Below, one piece after another: positions 1 to 6,443 of a stretch of 21,508 nt of DNA. Location: contig JBIICS010000037.1 in assembly GCA_044238735.1 (NCBI GenBank), forward strand, positions 1 to 21,508, in the 5' to 3' direction. The notes beneath the pieces were generated by a model. It ran no database searches. It was not told the origin of the DNA and saw only the letters and a program-made list of their open reading frames with translations. How positions within the stretch are numbered: position 1 is the first letter of the stretch; every line of letters starts with the position of its first letter. This stretch comes from JBIICS01 sp044238735. GTDB taxonomy: Bacteria > Bacteroidota > Bacteroidia > UBA4408. The position numbers and the translations under genes were made by a program.

Positions 1-93
1 TATGTAAATAAAAACGGTGAGGAAAAAAGTATTAGAGAAATTAGTGTAATCGCCCTAAAAAAGTTGGATAAATTGTCCCTAAAAAATAATTAG
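1..93 (+). CDS. C-terminal fragment of an SSB-like (OB-fold) protein, cut by window edge
   Basis: Frame 1 is open from the first base to a TAG at 91-93 and encodes 30 residues. The stretch NKNGEEKSIREISVIAL matches in pattern the last OB-fold strands of the next gene (TDKLGVKRNVTEISVFQVQI): a turn with K-x-G, a basic/acidic pair, then EISV. I therefore read it as the end of a second single-stranded DNA-binding protein encoded 64 bp upstream of the complete one. It ends a few residues after the fold and has no acidic DDDIPF-type tip. The gene start lies outside the window, so its full length is unknown. The assignment rests on this short similarity only. Confidence 0.6.
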   Translation, partial: YVNKNGEEKSIREISVIALKKLDKLSLKNN

Positions 94-157
94 GAGGTAG
101 CCTCAATTTTAAAAAAAATAAAATATAAAATCTAGAAACAAATAAAAACAATCAAAA

Positions 158-490
158 ATGAAAGCAGAAATCAGAAACAAAGTAGAATTAAGTGGATTTA
201 TAGGACAAAACCCAGAAGTAAGGACATTTGATAACGGTATTAAAAAGGCCAGTTTTTCTTTAGCCACAAACGATGGATACAAATCTAAATCGGGTGAGTG
301 GGTTAACATTACCAATTGGCACAATATAATAGCTTTTGGAAAAGCCGTTGAGCAGATTGAGCAAAAAGTAAAAAAGGGCAGCAAAGTTTCCGTAGAGGGC
401 AAAATTAATTACCGAGAGTATACGGATAAGTTGGGAGTAAAACGAAACGTAACCGAAATTAGTGTTTTTCAGGTTCAAATTATAGACTGA
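158..490 (+). CDS. ssb: Single-stranded DNA-binding protein, short form
   Basis: A 110-residue protein consisting of one OB fold. Conserved SSB signatures run through it: NKVELSGFIG (residues 7-16), PEVR, the SFSLAT strand, the GEWVNITNWHNIIAFGKAVE block (about 46-65), KKGSKVSVEGKI and the final KRNVTEISV strand. SSBs coat single-stranded DNA in replication, recombination and repair, usually as tetramers. Housekeeping SSBs carry a disordered tail ending in an acidic DIPF-type tip that recruits partners; this protein stops at VQIID directly after the fold and lacks that tail. It is thus likely a secondary or accessory SSB. It follows another SSB-like gene on the same strand and ends ahead of a strong terminator. 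ATG 158 is the natural start because the fold begins at once. Confidence 0.93.
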   Translation: MKAEIRNKVELSGFIGQNPEVRTFDNGIKKASFSLATNDGYKSKSGEWVNITNWHNIIAFGKAVEQIEQKVKKGSKVSVEGKINYREYTDKLGVKRNVTEISVFQVQIID

Positions 491-544
491 ATATTTATAA
501 AGTATGGACTGAATATTACCATATATGAACCAGTCTAAAACAAA

Positions 545-572
545 AAGGCGGCCCATGGGCCGCCTTTGTTTT
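545..572. terminator. Rho-independent, probably bidirectional terminator
   Basis: A near-perfect GC-rich palindrome (AAGGCGGCCC, AT, GGGCCGCCTT; 545-566) is followed by TTGTTTT and preceded by AAAACAAAA, so both strands have a U-rich tail. It lies between the convergent ssb gene (ending at 490) and the secreted-protein gene (ending at 618) and probably ends both transcripts. The symmetric CATG centre would open as the hairpin loop. Confidence 0.88.
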
Positions 573-617
573 AAACGCAAAAATTATAAAATAAGATTTT
601 ATTTGTTGTAATTTTTT

Positions 618-1079
618 CTATTCATTTTCTTTAAAGCCAATCATTGTATACATACACCCCTTCTTTAATACTTTTTCATCATCCGAAGGAGGTACATCAA
701 ATTGTATGTAATAATTCCCGGGCTTTTTAATTTCAAAAACAGGGGCTCTTGTATCACCAACTTTAAAATCGTATTTATAAAGTTCTTTACGTGTTTTAGC
801 TCTTTTGTTCTTGTCGTATATTCCTATTGAAATACCCTGAGGAACATTATCACTGGCAAAAATTAATTTATAACTTTCTCCGGAATAAGCTGTAAAAGGA
901 GTTTCAATGGTTTTAGGTTGCTTACCGTAAATTAGTTCATTATCTACATAAGCATCCATGTTGTAAGGTTTCATTTCAGCTTTACTGGCTTTAACCATAA
1001 TTTTGCCCGACTTACATTGCGCATTTGCAATTGATGAAAAAGCGATTATAAAAATGATTAGGAATAATTTAAATCTCAT
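618..1079 (-). CDS. Small secreted protein of unknown function
   Basis: A 153-residue protein with a clear Sec signal peptide (MRFKLFLIIFIIAFSSIANA, cleavage probably before Q21). No lipobox is present, so it is probably soluble in the periplasm or exported further. The mature part is lysine-rich and predicted beta-rich, with two cysteines (C22, near the new N-terminus, and C142) that could pair. I do not recognise a family. The gene lies 14 bp downstream of a lipoprotein gene on the same strand and is very likely co-transcribed with it, so the two may act together in the envelope. The start is well placed because the signal sequence begins at the ATG. Confidence 0.75.
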   Translation of the reverse strand: MRFKLFLIIFIIAFSSIANAQCKSGKIMVKASKAEMKPYNMDAYVDNELIYGKQPKTIETPFTAYSGESYKLIFASDNVPQGISIGIYDKNKRAKTRKELYKYDFKVGDTRAPVFEIKKPGNYYIQFDVPPSDDEKVLKKGCMYTMIGFKENE

Positions 1080-1093
1080 TATAATTGTTTTAA

Positions 1094-1972
1094 TTAATTA
1101 ACCACTAAATTGCGTAATTCTGTTACTTTGGCTCCTATAGCATTAGTTTCTTGCGGAGTTAGTTGAAAACTAAGTGGCATTTCTTCACCTTCTTCAAGTG
1201 GCTGAGCTTTATATCCAGCAGTATTTTCAAACATGGTATTTATCTCCTTTAACTTAGTTAAAACCTCGTTAAATTCAGGTTGCTTAGATTCTGAGTGCTC
1301 CTCTAAAAGTTTAATAAGATTTCTTAAGGAAACATGTTGTTCTGAAATTTCTGTGGCTATCTTATCGTTAAATTTAGTTTCAATTGTTTTAGAGGCCATA
1401 TAAATTGCTTCAATCCAGGCCCCTGAGAAAATACACAAAGCTGTAAATCGTCTTTCATTTTCTTCTAAAAAGGCTTCACTTTCAGTTTGAATAGTTGAGA
1501 TAATATCAGACAACGTATCTACATTATCAATGTTTTTTTGAAACCGCTCTACCAATGCTTCGGTGTTATATACCGAACCCATTCCAATTTTATCGGCTAA
1601 ATCGCGAGTGGTTTTTAAGTAGGAAAGAGATAATTGATTTTGAGAGTTTAATAAACAATACGCTAAATCAGTGGCATAAACACCCATATTTAAGGTGAGC
1701 TTAATTTCAGTATTATATTTATTTACACTCTCTGCTTTATTTAAAAGTTTGTCGTCGAATTTTAGTTTAGCTCTATGAAAAATTGAGGCAATTTGCAAAG
1801 GTGAGGGAAGAATGTAATTAAACGATTTAGAATCCTCAGTCAAACTTTCTTCGGACGTAGTGTCGCTTAGAGAAGAGTCATTTTCACTTTTTTTCTCACC
1901 ACTTCCACATGCAAACAACAAACTCAATGGCAATAAAATTGCGCTTTTAAGAAGTAATTTTTTTGTATTCAT
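1094..1972 (-). CDS. Lipoprotein of unknown function
   Basis: A protein of about 292 residues beginning with a lipoprotein signal: a Lys-Lys n-region, a Leu-rich core, and the lipobox LLFAC with the lipidated cysteine near residue 22. After it comes a Ser/Glu/Asp-rich linker (GSGEKKSENDSS and onward), then a mostly helical body without obvious motifs or further membrane segments. It is likely anchored in the inner or outer membrane facing the periplasm. A GTG at 1975 is also in frame, but the ATG at 1972 sits directly before the signal sequence and is the more natural start. First gene of a two-gene unit with the small secreted protein. The family is unknown to me; a function should not be assigned. 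Confidence 0.78.
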   Translation of the reverse strand: MNTKKLLLKSAILLPLSLLFACGSGEKKSENDSSLSDTTSEESLTEDSKSFNYILPSPLQIASIFHRAKLKFDDKLLNKAESVNKYNTEIKLTLNMGVYATDLAYCLLNSQNQLSLSYLKTTRDLADKIGMGSVYNTEALVERFQKNIDNVDTLSDIISTIQTESEAFLEENERRFTALCIFSGAWIEAIYMASKTIETKFNDKIATEISEQHVSLRNLIKLLEEHSESKQPEFNEVLTKLKEINTMFENTAGYKAQPLEEGEEMPLSFQLTPQETNAIGAKVTELRNLVVN

Positions 1973-2048
1973 CACATTTTTTTAGATTCTATAAATATAT
2001 AAATAATTGACTATAAACAGTATATTTAGTGGGTTAATTAAATTATTT

Positions 2049-2477
2049 ATGAAATTTTTCGCATTACTAACATCTATTATCTGTTCTTATTGTTTTCTAA
2101 AAGCTCAAACAAATAATGCTAAACAAACCATTAGCGATCTTATGATCGCACAGGAAAAGGCCTGGAACAATGGAAGTATCGATGATTTTATGATTCCTTA
2201 CTGGCACAGTGATAGTCTTAAATTTATTGGAAAAAACGGTATTCAACGGGGTTGGAAAACTACCTTGGAAAATTATAAACGTTCTTATCCTACACGAGAT
2301 TTAATGGGTACTTTAACTTTTGATATTCTTTCAATAGAGCCGTTAAATGAGGATCTTGCTTTTGTTACGGGTAAGTGGTTTTTAAAACGAGAAATGGGTA
2401 ATTTAAATGGGTATTTTACGTTGTTGTGGAGGAAAATGGAGGGAAAATGGGTAATTGTTGCCGATCATTCTTCTTAA
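2049..2477 (+). CDS. Secreted NTF2-like (DUF4440/SnoaL-type) protein
   Basis: From ATG 2049 this is a 142-residue protein with a signal peptide ending near LKAQ. The frame can be extended to a TTG at 2007, but that adds 14 residues before an ordinary signal sequence, so I prefer the ATG. The mature part has the layout of small NTF2-like proteins of the DUF4440 type: an initial helix with Q-x-x-A-W-N-x-G-x-x-D-x-F, then W-x-x-x-x-x-x-Y, LTFDI, LAFVTGKW, and the typical ending GKWVIVADHSS. This fold forms a cone-shaped pocket; members range from enzymes to binding proteins, so the substrate is unknown. The stop is separated by one base from the stop of the convergent dusB gene, leaving no room for a terminator. 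Confidence 0.82.
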   Translation: MKFFALLTSIICSYCFLKAQTNNAKQTISDLMIAQEKAWNNGSIDDFMIPYWHSDSLKFIGKNGIQRGWKTTLENYKRSYPTRDLMGTLTFDILSIEPLNEDLAFVTGKWFLKREMGNLNGYFTLLWRKMEGKWVIVADHSS

Positions 2478-2478
2478 G

Positions 2479-3474
2479 TTACTCCGAAAAAATTAATTCA
2501 GTATAATGGTGTTCTACTTCTTGTAAAGTAGATAATATGTCTTGTAAATTATTGCTTAGCACCAGGCGCATTCTAAACTCCTTAAAGTGATCTAATCCCT
2601 TAAAATAGTTCGAATAATGGGGTCGCATTTCCAATATTCCTAATTTTTCACCTTTCCATTTTACCGATGCTTCAATATGCTGTTTACATACTTCTACGCG
2701 GTTGTGTATACTTGGTTTTGGCAAATGAGTTCCAAAACGGAGATACTGTTTTATTTCGTTAAAAATCCAGGGATAACCAATACTGGCTCTCCCAATCATT
2801 ATCCCATCAACTCCATAAGTTTCCTTCATTAATTTGGCCTTTTCCGGCGAATCTACATCTCCATTACCAAAAATGGGAATTTGAATGCGGGGATTGTTTT
2901 TAACGGCTGCAATTAAACGCCAATCGGCATCTCCCTTATACATTTGTACTCGCGTTCTTCCGTGAATGGTAAGTGCTTTTATGCCGATATCCTGTAATCG
3001 TTCGGCAACTTCTACAATGTTTTTAGTTGAATCGTCCCACCCTAAACGCGTTTTTACGGTAACGGGAAGTGTTGTACAATCTACAATGGATTTAGTCATC
3101 TCCACCATCTTAGGAATATCCCTTAATAGCGCAGCACCGGCGCCTTTGCAGGCTACTTGCTTAACCGGACAGCCGTAATTAATATCGATTAAATCGGGTT
3201 TCGCAGCCGCTGCTATTATTGCGGCTTCTTTCATGGATTCTATTTCGCTTCCAAATAACTGGATGCCAATAGGTCGTTCGCTTTCAAAAATATCAAGCTT
3301 CTGTTTGCTTTTAAAAGCATCCCGTATTAAACCTTCACTCGATACAAATTCGGTATACATTAAATCAGCACCATTGGCTTTACATACTGCTCTAAACGGA
3401 GGATCGCTTACATCTTCCATGGGTGCTAATAACAATGGAAATTCGGGTAATTCTAACGAGCCAATTTTTAACAT
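2479..3474 (-). CDS. dusB: tRNA-dihydrouridine synthase, DusB family
   Basis: Flavin-dependent enzyme that reduces specific uridines in the tRNA D-loop to dihydrouridine with NADPH. Counted from ATG 3474 the protein has 331 residues, the usual size. It shows the TIM-barrel Dus signatures: LLLAPMEDVSDPPFR (residues 14-28) binding FMN, IGIQLFGS, the catalytic-cysteine motif DINYGCPVKQV with C102, VKTRLGWDD, ALTIHGRTR, and the phosphate-binding GNGDVDSPEKA and GIMIGRASIGYPWIF blocks. A longer frame reaches 3516, but it would read back through an A-tract and terminator of the upstream gene, and the family starts near MLKIG, so I use 3474. A consensus promoter element sits only four bases before this ATG. 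Confidence 0.95.
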   Translation of the reverse strand: MLKIGSLELPEFPLLLAPMEDVSDPPFRAVCKANGADLMYTEFVSSEGLIRDAFKSKQKLDIFESERPIGIQLFGSEIESMKEAAIIAAAAKPDLIDINYGCPVKQVACKGAGAALLRDIPKMVEMTKSIVDCTTLPVTVKTRLGWDDSTKNIVEVAERLQDIGIKALTIHGRTRVQMYKGDADWRLIAAVKNNPRIQIPIFGNGDVDSPEKAKLMKETYGVDGIMIGRASIGYPWIFNEIKQYLRFGTHLPKPSIHNRVEVCKQHIEASVKWKGEKLGILEMRPHYSNYFKGLDHFKEFRMRLVLSNNLQDILSTLQEVEHHYTELIFSE

Positions 3475-3478
3475 TGTG

Positions 3479-3486
3479 CAAAGATA
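3479..3486 (-). promoter_or_regulatory. Bacteroidota -7 promoter element (TATCTTTG) abutting dusB start
   Basis: On the minus strand the sequence TATCTTTG CACA ATG gives a perfect TAnnTTTG element with only four bases before the dusB start codon. Transcription would be expected to begin at or beside the A of the ATG, implying a leaderless or nearly leaderless mRNA. A T-rich stretch lies at the distance expected for the -33 element, but no TTG is present there. Confidence 0.55.
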
Positions 3487-3501
3487 ATGAGCTTTAAGCT
3501 T

Positions 3502-3527
3502 AAAAAAAAAAGCCACCCGAAGGTGGC
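3502..3527 (-). terminator. Rho-independent terminator of the DUF4412 gene
   Basis: Read on the minus strand, the stem GCCACC / GGTGGC (3527-3522 with 3517-3512) with a short TTCG-type loop is followed by an uninterrupted run of ten T. It lies just downstream of the stop of the minus-strand gene at 3546 and separates it from dusB. Confidence 0.9.
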
Positions 3528-3545
3528 CTTATAATGAGAAATTTA

Positions 3546-4190
3546 TTATTTCTCGTATTTTTTATAATCGGCAGGAATCGTAAAAATCTTATTATCCAGC
3601 TTTTGTTTGGTAATGTTGTCTACTTTAAGCATGCTTCTTAAATCGCGGGTTAAAGAACGTTCTTCCGCTTCAAATGGAAATACACCTTCATTTTCGGGAA
3701 TATTTAAGAAGTAATAGGATAGCTTGTCTTTACGATTTAATGTTTTAATTAAGGGTATAAAGAAATCATATCCGCCCTTAGCAATCCAATATGTAATTTC
3801 TGTTTTATCGTCTGCACTCTTAATACGCCATTGTGTACATTTAACACCCGCAATTTCTTTTGTTAATTTAGTTTTCTGTATCTCGGGAGTACCTTTAAAA
3901 GCAGGCGCATTGTTATTAGGAACTTCCATATACATCTTACGTTCCGGACTTAAAGCACGAACCGAGTTAATTTTAGGCAACACTAACATTATACCTACAA
4001 TTTCTCCTTTTTTATTAATTTCTTCAACTCTAACATTACCTTCTTTAATGTAATATTTGTAATGTGTTGTATCGGAAGGAGAGTATTTCCTGAAATCTAA
4101 AATACCTTCAAATCCCTGTGCTAATGAAACTGTTGCGCTAAAGCCTGAAACTACAGCGAGTAAGAAGGCTTTTTTCAATAAATTCATCAT
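3546..4190 (-). CDS. DUF4412-type periplasmic protein
   Basis: A 214-residue exported protein: signal peptide through about A24 (cleavage before QGFEG), then a beta-rich fold of the kind named DUF4412, common in Bacteroidota and resembling the half-barrel of LolA-like proteins. Supporting features are the opening FEGILDFRKYS strand, the YIKEGNVRVE pair, a mid-domain VKCTQWRI strand and TEITYWIAKGGYDFF, which aligns with the conserved W-I/V-A/T strand of such proteins. No catalytic residues are evident; a ligand- or lipid-binding role is family-based speculation. It starts with two ATGs (4190 and 4187), and either is possible. It is transcribed alone and ended by the terminator at 3502-3527. 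Confidence 0.75.
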   Translation of the reverse strand: MMNLLKKAFLLAVVSGFSATVSLAQGFEGILDFRKYSPSDTTHYKYYIKEGNVRVEEINKKGEIVGIMLVLPKINSVRALSPERKMYMEVPNNNAPAFKGTPEIQKTKLTKEIAGVKCTQWRIKSADDKTEITYWIAKGGYDFFIPLIKTLNRKDKLSYYFLNIPENEGVFPFEAEERSLTRDLRSMLKVDNITKQKLDNKIFTIPADYKKYEK

Positions 4191-4246
4191 AATTTAATTT
4201 TAAGTTTTACTAATGTACTAATTTTAGACAATTCAAACTAAAAAAA

Positions 4247-4597
4247 TTGAAAAACAAAATTTTAGGTTTAGAGGGTGAAAAATTAGCCGCTGACTTTCTT
4301 TTGAAATATAATTATCAGATACTATGCCAAAATTGGCGACACGGCCATTTAGAAGTTGATTTAATTGCTAAAAAGGATGATATATTAGTATTTGTTGAAG
4401 TTAAAACACGTAAGAACCGATATACTGGAAGCCCCGATATTACTATTACTCAAGCTAAGCAAGATCGTATTATTAGGGCTGCCGAGCATTATATTGAAAA
4501 AAATAATCTGGATATTGAGCTACGTTTTGATGTTATTTCGATTTACCTCGATAAGGATTTAAACCATGATATAGAGTGGATTCAAGAAGCGTTTTAG
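4247..4597 (+). CDS. YraN/UPF0102 family protein, nuclease fold
   Basis: A 116-residue protein, typical length for UPF0102. The restriction-endonuclease-like PD-(D/E)xK core is intact: GLEGEKLAADFL (residues 7-18), GHLEVDLIAKKDDILVFVEVKTR with D38, E51 and K53 as the predicted metal and catalytic residues, then a helix containing Q-A-K-Q-D-R-I. Members are widespread and often sit near tRNA or translation genes, but the substrate is not settled. The start is TTG: the frame is open back to a TAA at 4211-4213, contains no ATG or GTG in that interval, and the family's N-terminus begins here. A near-consensus promoter-like TAATTTTA lies about 25 bases upstream. Confidence 0.88.
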   Translation: MKNKILGLEGEKLAADFLLKYNYQILCQNWRHGHLEVDLIAKKDDILVFVEVKTRKNRYTGSPDITITQAKQDRIIRAAEHYIEKNNLDIELRFDVISIYLDKDLNHDIEWIQEAF

Positions 4598-4659
4598 TAA
4601 AGCGATATATCCGTTTAAGGGCATTAATCAAACTTTCATTTTTTACCCTTTTTAAATGT

Positions 4660-4667
4660 TATATTTG
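4660..4667 (+). promoter_or_regulatory. Bacteroidota -7 promoter element (TATATTTG) for the rluB-like operon
   Basis: TATATTTG exactly matches TAnnTTTG and lies 19 bases before the ATG at 4687, giving a short leader. The upstream region at the -33 distance is T-rich (CTTTC, TTTTTT) without a clear TTG. It is positioned to drive the gene at 4687 and the two closely spaced genes that follow. Confidence 0.6.
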
Positions 4668-4686
4668 TAATTACATATAACTGAAA

Positions 4687-6432
4687 ATGAGAGAAAAAAG
4701 GAGTAGCTCCTCAAGAGGGAAAAACGAAAGAAAAAATTCGGAACGAAGTGGGTTTGGAAAACAGGATGGTAAAAGACCAACATCATCTAAATCGGGTTCA
4801 ACAAGTAGTTTTAATAAAAAAGGAAGTTCAGATCGTTTAGATAAAGGATTTAATGATAGACCCAAAAAGTCATTTGGTAAATCGGATAATTTTGAGTCTA
4901 AAGGAAGATTTAATAAAGGAGTTGATGGAAAAGAAACAAAATCATTTCGTAATAGAGATAATGATTCCAACGTTCGTCCATTTAAAAAGAGATTTGAAGA
5001 TTCGGGCGATAGAAAGCCTTATAGAAGAAGAGAAGGTGATTCGGATTCCAGGCCATCTTCCAAAAGATACGAAGATTCGGGCGATAGAAAGCCTTTTAGA
5101 AGGAGAGAAGGTGATTCGGATTCCAGACCATCTTCCAAAAGATACGAAGATTCGGGCGATAGAAAGCCTTATAGAAGAAGAGAAGGTGATTCGGATTCCA
5201 GACCAACTTCCAAAAGATACGAAGATTCAGGCGATAGAAAGCCTTATAGAAGGAGAGAAGGTGATTCGGATTCCAGACCAACTTCCAAAAGATACGAAGA
5301 TTCGAGCGATAGAAAGCCTTATAGAAGGAGAGAAGGTGATTCGGATTCCAGACCATCTTCCAAAAGATACGAAGATTCGGGCGATAGAAAGCCTTATAGA
5401 AGGAGAGAGGGAGATTTTGATGCCAAACCTTCATCCAGAAAACCGCGCACAAACTTCGGTGATGAAAGACCCTATAAATCCAGAACCACCGAATCAAATT
5501 CCGGAAACGACTTTGAAACTTCAAAAAGAGGATCGTCTAAAAAATTCTTTGATTACGACGAAGAAAAAGGATTTGGTTCCAGAAGGGACAGAGATTATGA
5601 GGATGATTTTTACGGAGAAGATTCTGCAAATGATAAAACGCCAAAGCGCGATTTTAGAGAAAAAAAACAAGAGCGTAAATCCTTTCATAAAAAGCAGGAA
5701 AAAGCAAAAGTTGACGATGGTTCTATCCGTTTAAATAAATATTTATCCAATGCCGGTATTTGCTCGCGTAGAGAAGCGGATACCTTAATTCAAACCGGAG
5801 TAGTTACAGTTAACGGTCAGGTTATAACCGAATTGGGTTTTAAAATTATGCCGGGCGACAAAGTTGTATACGGGGGCGAAAAAATCAGAACAGAACGCAA
5901 GGTTTATTTGCTTTTAAATAAACCCAAAGACTATATTACAACTACAGATGATCCTCAGGCACGCCGAACGGTTATGGATTTAGTAAGAGGCGCATGTAAA
6001 GAACGCGTTTACCCGGTAGGTAGGTTAGACAGAAATACTACGGGAGTTCTGCTTTTAACCAACGACGGGGAAATAACCAAAAAGTTACTTCATCCTAAAC
6101 ACGGTATTCCCAAAGTATATCACGTCACTTTAGATAAAAATGTTAGTAAAGAAGATATGGAAAGTCTTTACGAAGGCATCGAACTGGAAGATGGATTAAC
6201 TCGAGTTGATAATATTGCATACGCCTCTGCCAGTAAGAGTAAAAAAGAGGTTGGTGTAGAAATTCATTCGGGTAAAAACCGAATTGTTCGTCGTTTATTC
6301 GAACACCTGGGTTACACGGTAGTTAAGCTGGATCGTGTTTCGTTTGCAGGATTAACCAAAAAAGATTTGTCGCGTGGTAAATACCGTTTTTTAGAGGAAA
6401 AAGAAATAGGATATTTAAAAATGATTTCATAA
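4687..6432 (+). CDS. RluB/RsuA-type rRNA pseudouridine synthase with long repeat-bearing N-terminal extension
   Basis: A 581-residue protein in two parts. Residues 1 to about 345 are a disordered, extremely charged extension rich in Arg, Lys, Asp, Ser and Gly, with six 25-residue repeats at 101-250. The C-terminal part is a complete synthase: an S4 RNA-binding domain (LNKYLSNAGICSRREA, from about 348), then the pseudouridine synthase domain with the VGRLDRNTTGVLLLTNDG motif, whose D448 is the catalytic aspartate, and the late NRIVRRLFEHLGY motif. Family members isomerise one uridine in large or small subunit rRNA; the arrangement best fits RluB (23S rRNA). Arg-rich extensions on this enzyme are frequent in Bacteroidota and may bind RNA. 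It probably heads an operon with the next two genes. Confidence 0.92.
   Translation: MREKRSSSSRGKNERKNSERSGFGKQDGKRPTSSKSGSTSSFNKKGSSDRLDKGFNDRPKKSFGKSDNFESKGRFNKGVDGKETKSFRNRDNDSNVRPFKKRFEDSGDRKPYRRREGDSDSRPSSKRYEDSGDRKPFRRREGDSDSRPSSKRYEDSGDRKPYRRREGDSDSRPTSKRYEDSGDRKPYRRREGDSDSRPTSKRYEDSSDRKPYRRREGDSDSRPSSKRYEDSGDRKPYRRREGDFDAKPSSRKPRTNFGDERPYKSRTTESNSGNDFETSKRGSSKKFFDYDEEKGFGSRRDRDYEDDFYGEDSANDKTPKRDFREKKQERKSFHKKQEKAKVDDGSIRLNKYLSNAGICSRREADTLIQTGVVTVNGQVITELGFKIMPGDKVVYGGEKIRTERKVYLLLNKPKDYITTTDDPQARRTVMDLVRGACKERVYPVGRLDRNTTGVLLLTNDGEITKKLLHPKHGIPKVYHVTLDKNVSKEDMESLYEGIELEDGLTRVDNIAYASASKSKKEVGVEIHSGKNRIVRRLFEHLGYTVVKLDRVSFAGLTKKDLSRGKYRFLEEKEIGYLKMIS
4987..5436 (+). repeat. Six in-frame 75-bp tandem repeats inside the pseudouridine synthase gene
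   Basis: Units begin at 4987, 5062, 5137, 5212, 5287 and 5362, each exactly 75 bp and encoding KRYEDSGDRKPYRRREGDSD followed by SRPSS or SRPTS. Differences between units are few: Y/F, G/S, S/T, and a diverging last unit ending DFDAKPSS. Much of the variation is synonymous or a single base, so the array expanded recently by slippage or unequal crossing-over. Because the period is a multiple of three and unit frames lack stops, long spurious frames also appear on both strands here. Confidence 0.97.
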
Positions 6433-6443
6433 AGTATTTGTAA

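Noticed and set aside
485..537. Short repeats GACTGAATATT (485 and 507) and TAGACTG/CAGTCTA
   Set aside because: Too short and too AT-rich to support more than chance or a minor hairpin.
3475..3516. Upstream start of dusB at 3516
   Set aside because: It would be encoded by an A/T tract and part of another gene's terminator, and it adds residues absent from the family.
4987..5436. Possible CRISPR array
   Set aside because: The units are contiguous 75-bp coding repeats in frame with a protein, with no unique spacers.
4853..5734. Long alternative frames on both strands over the repeat array (4853-5734 plus strand, 5096-5524 minus strand)
   Set aside because: They exist because the 75-bp repeat is stop-free in several frames; the real frame encodes a complete pseudouridine synthase.
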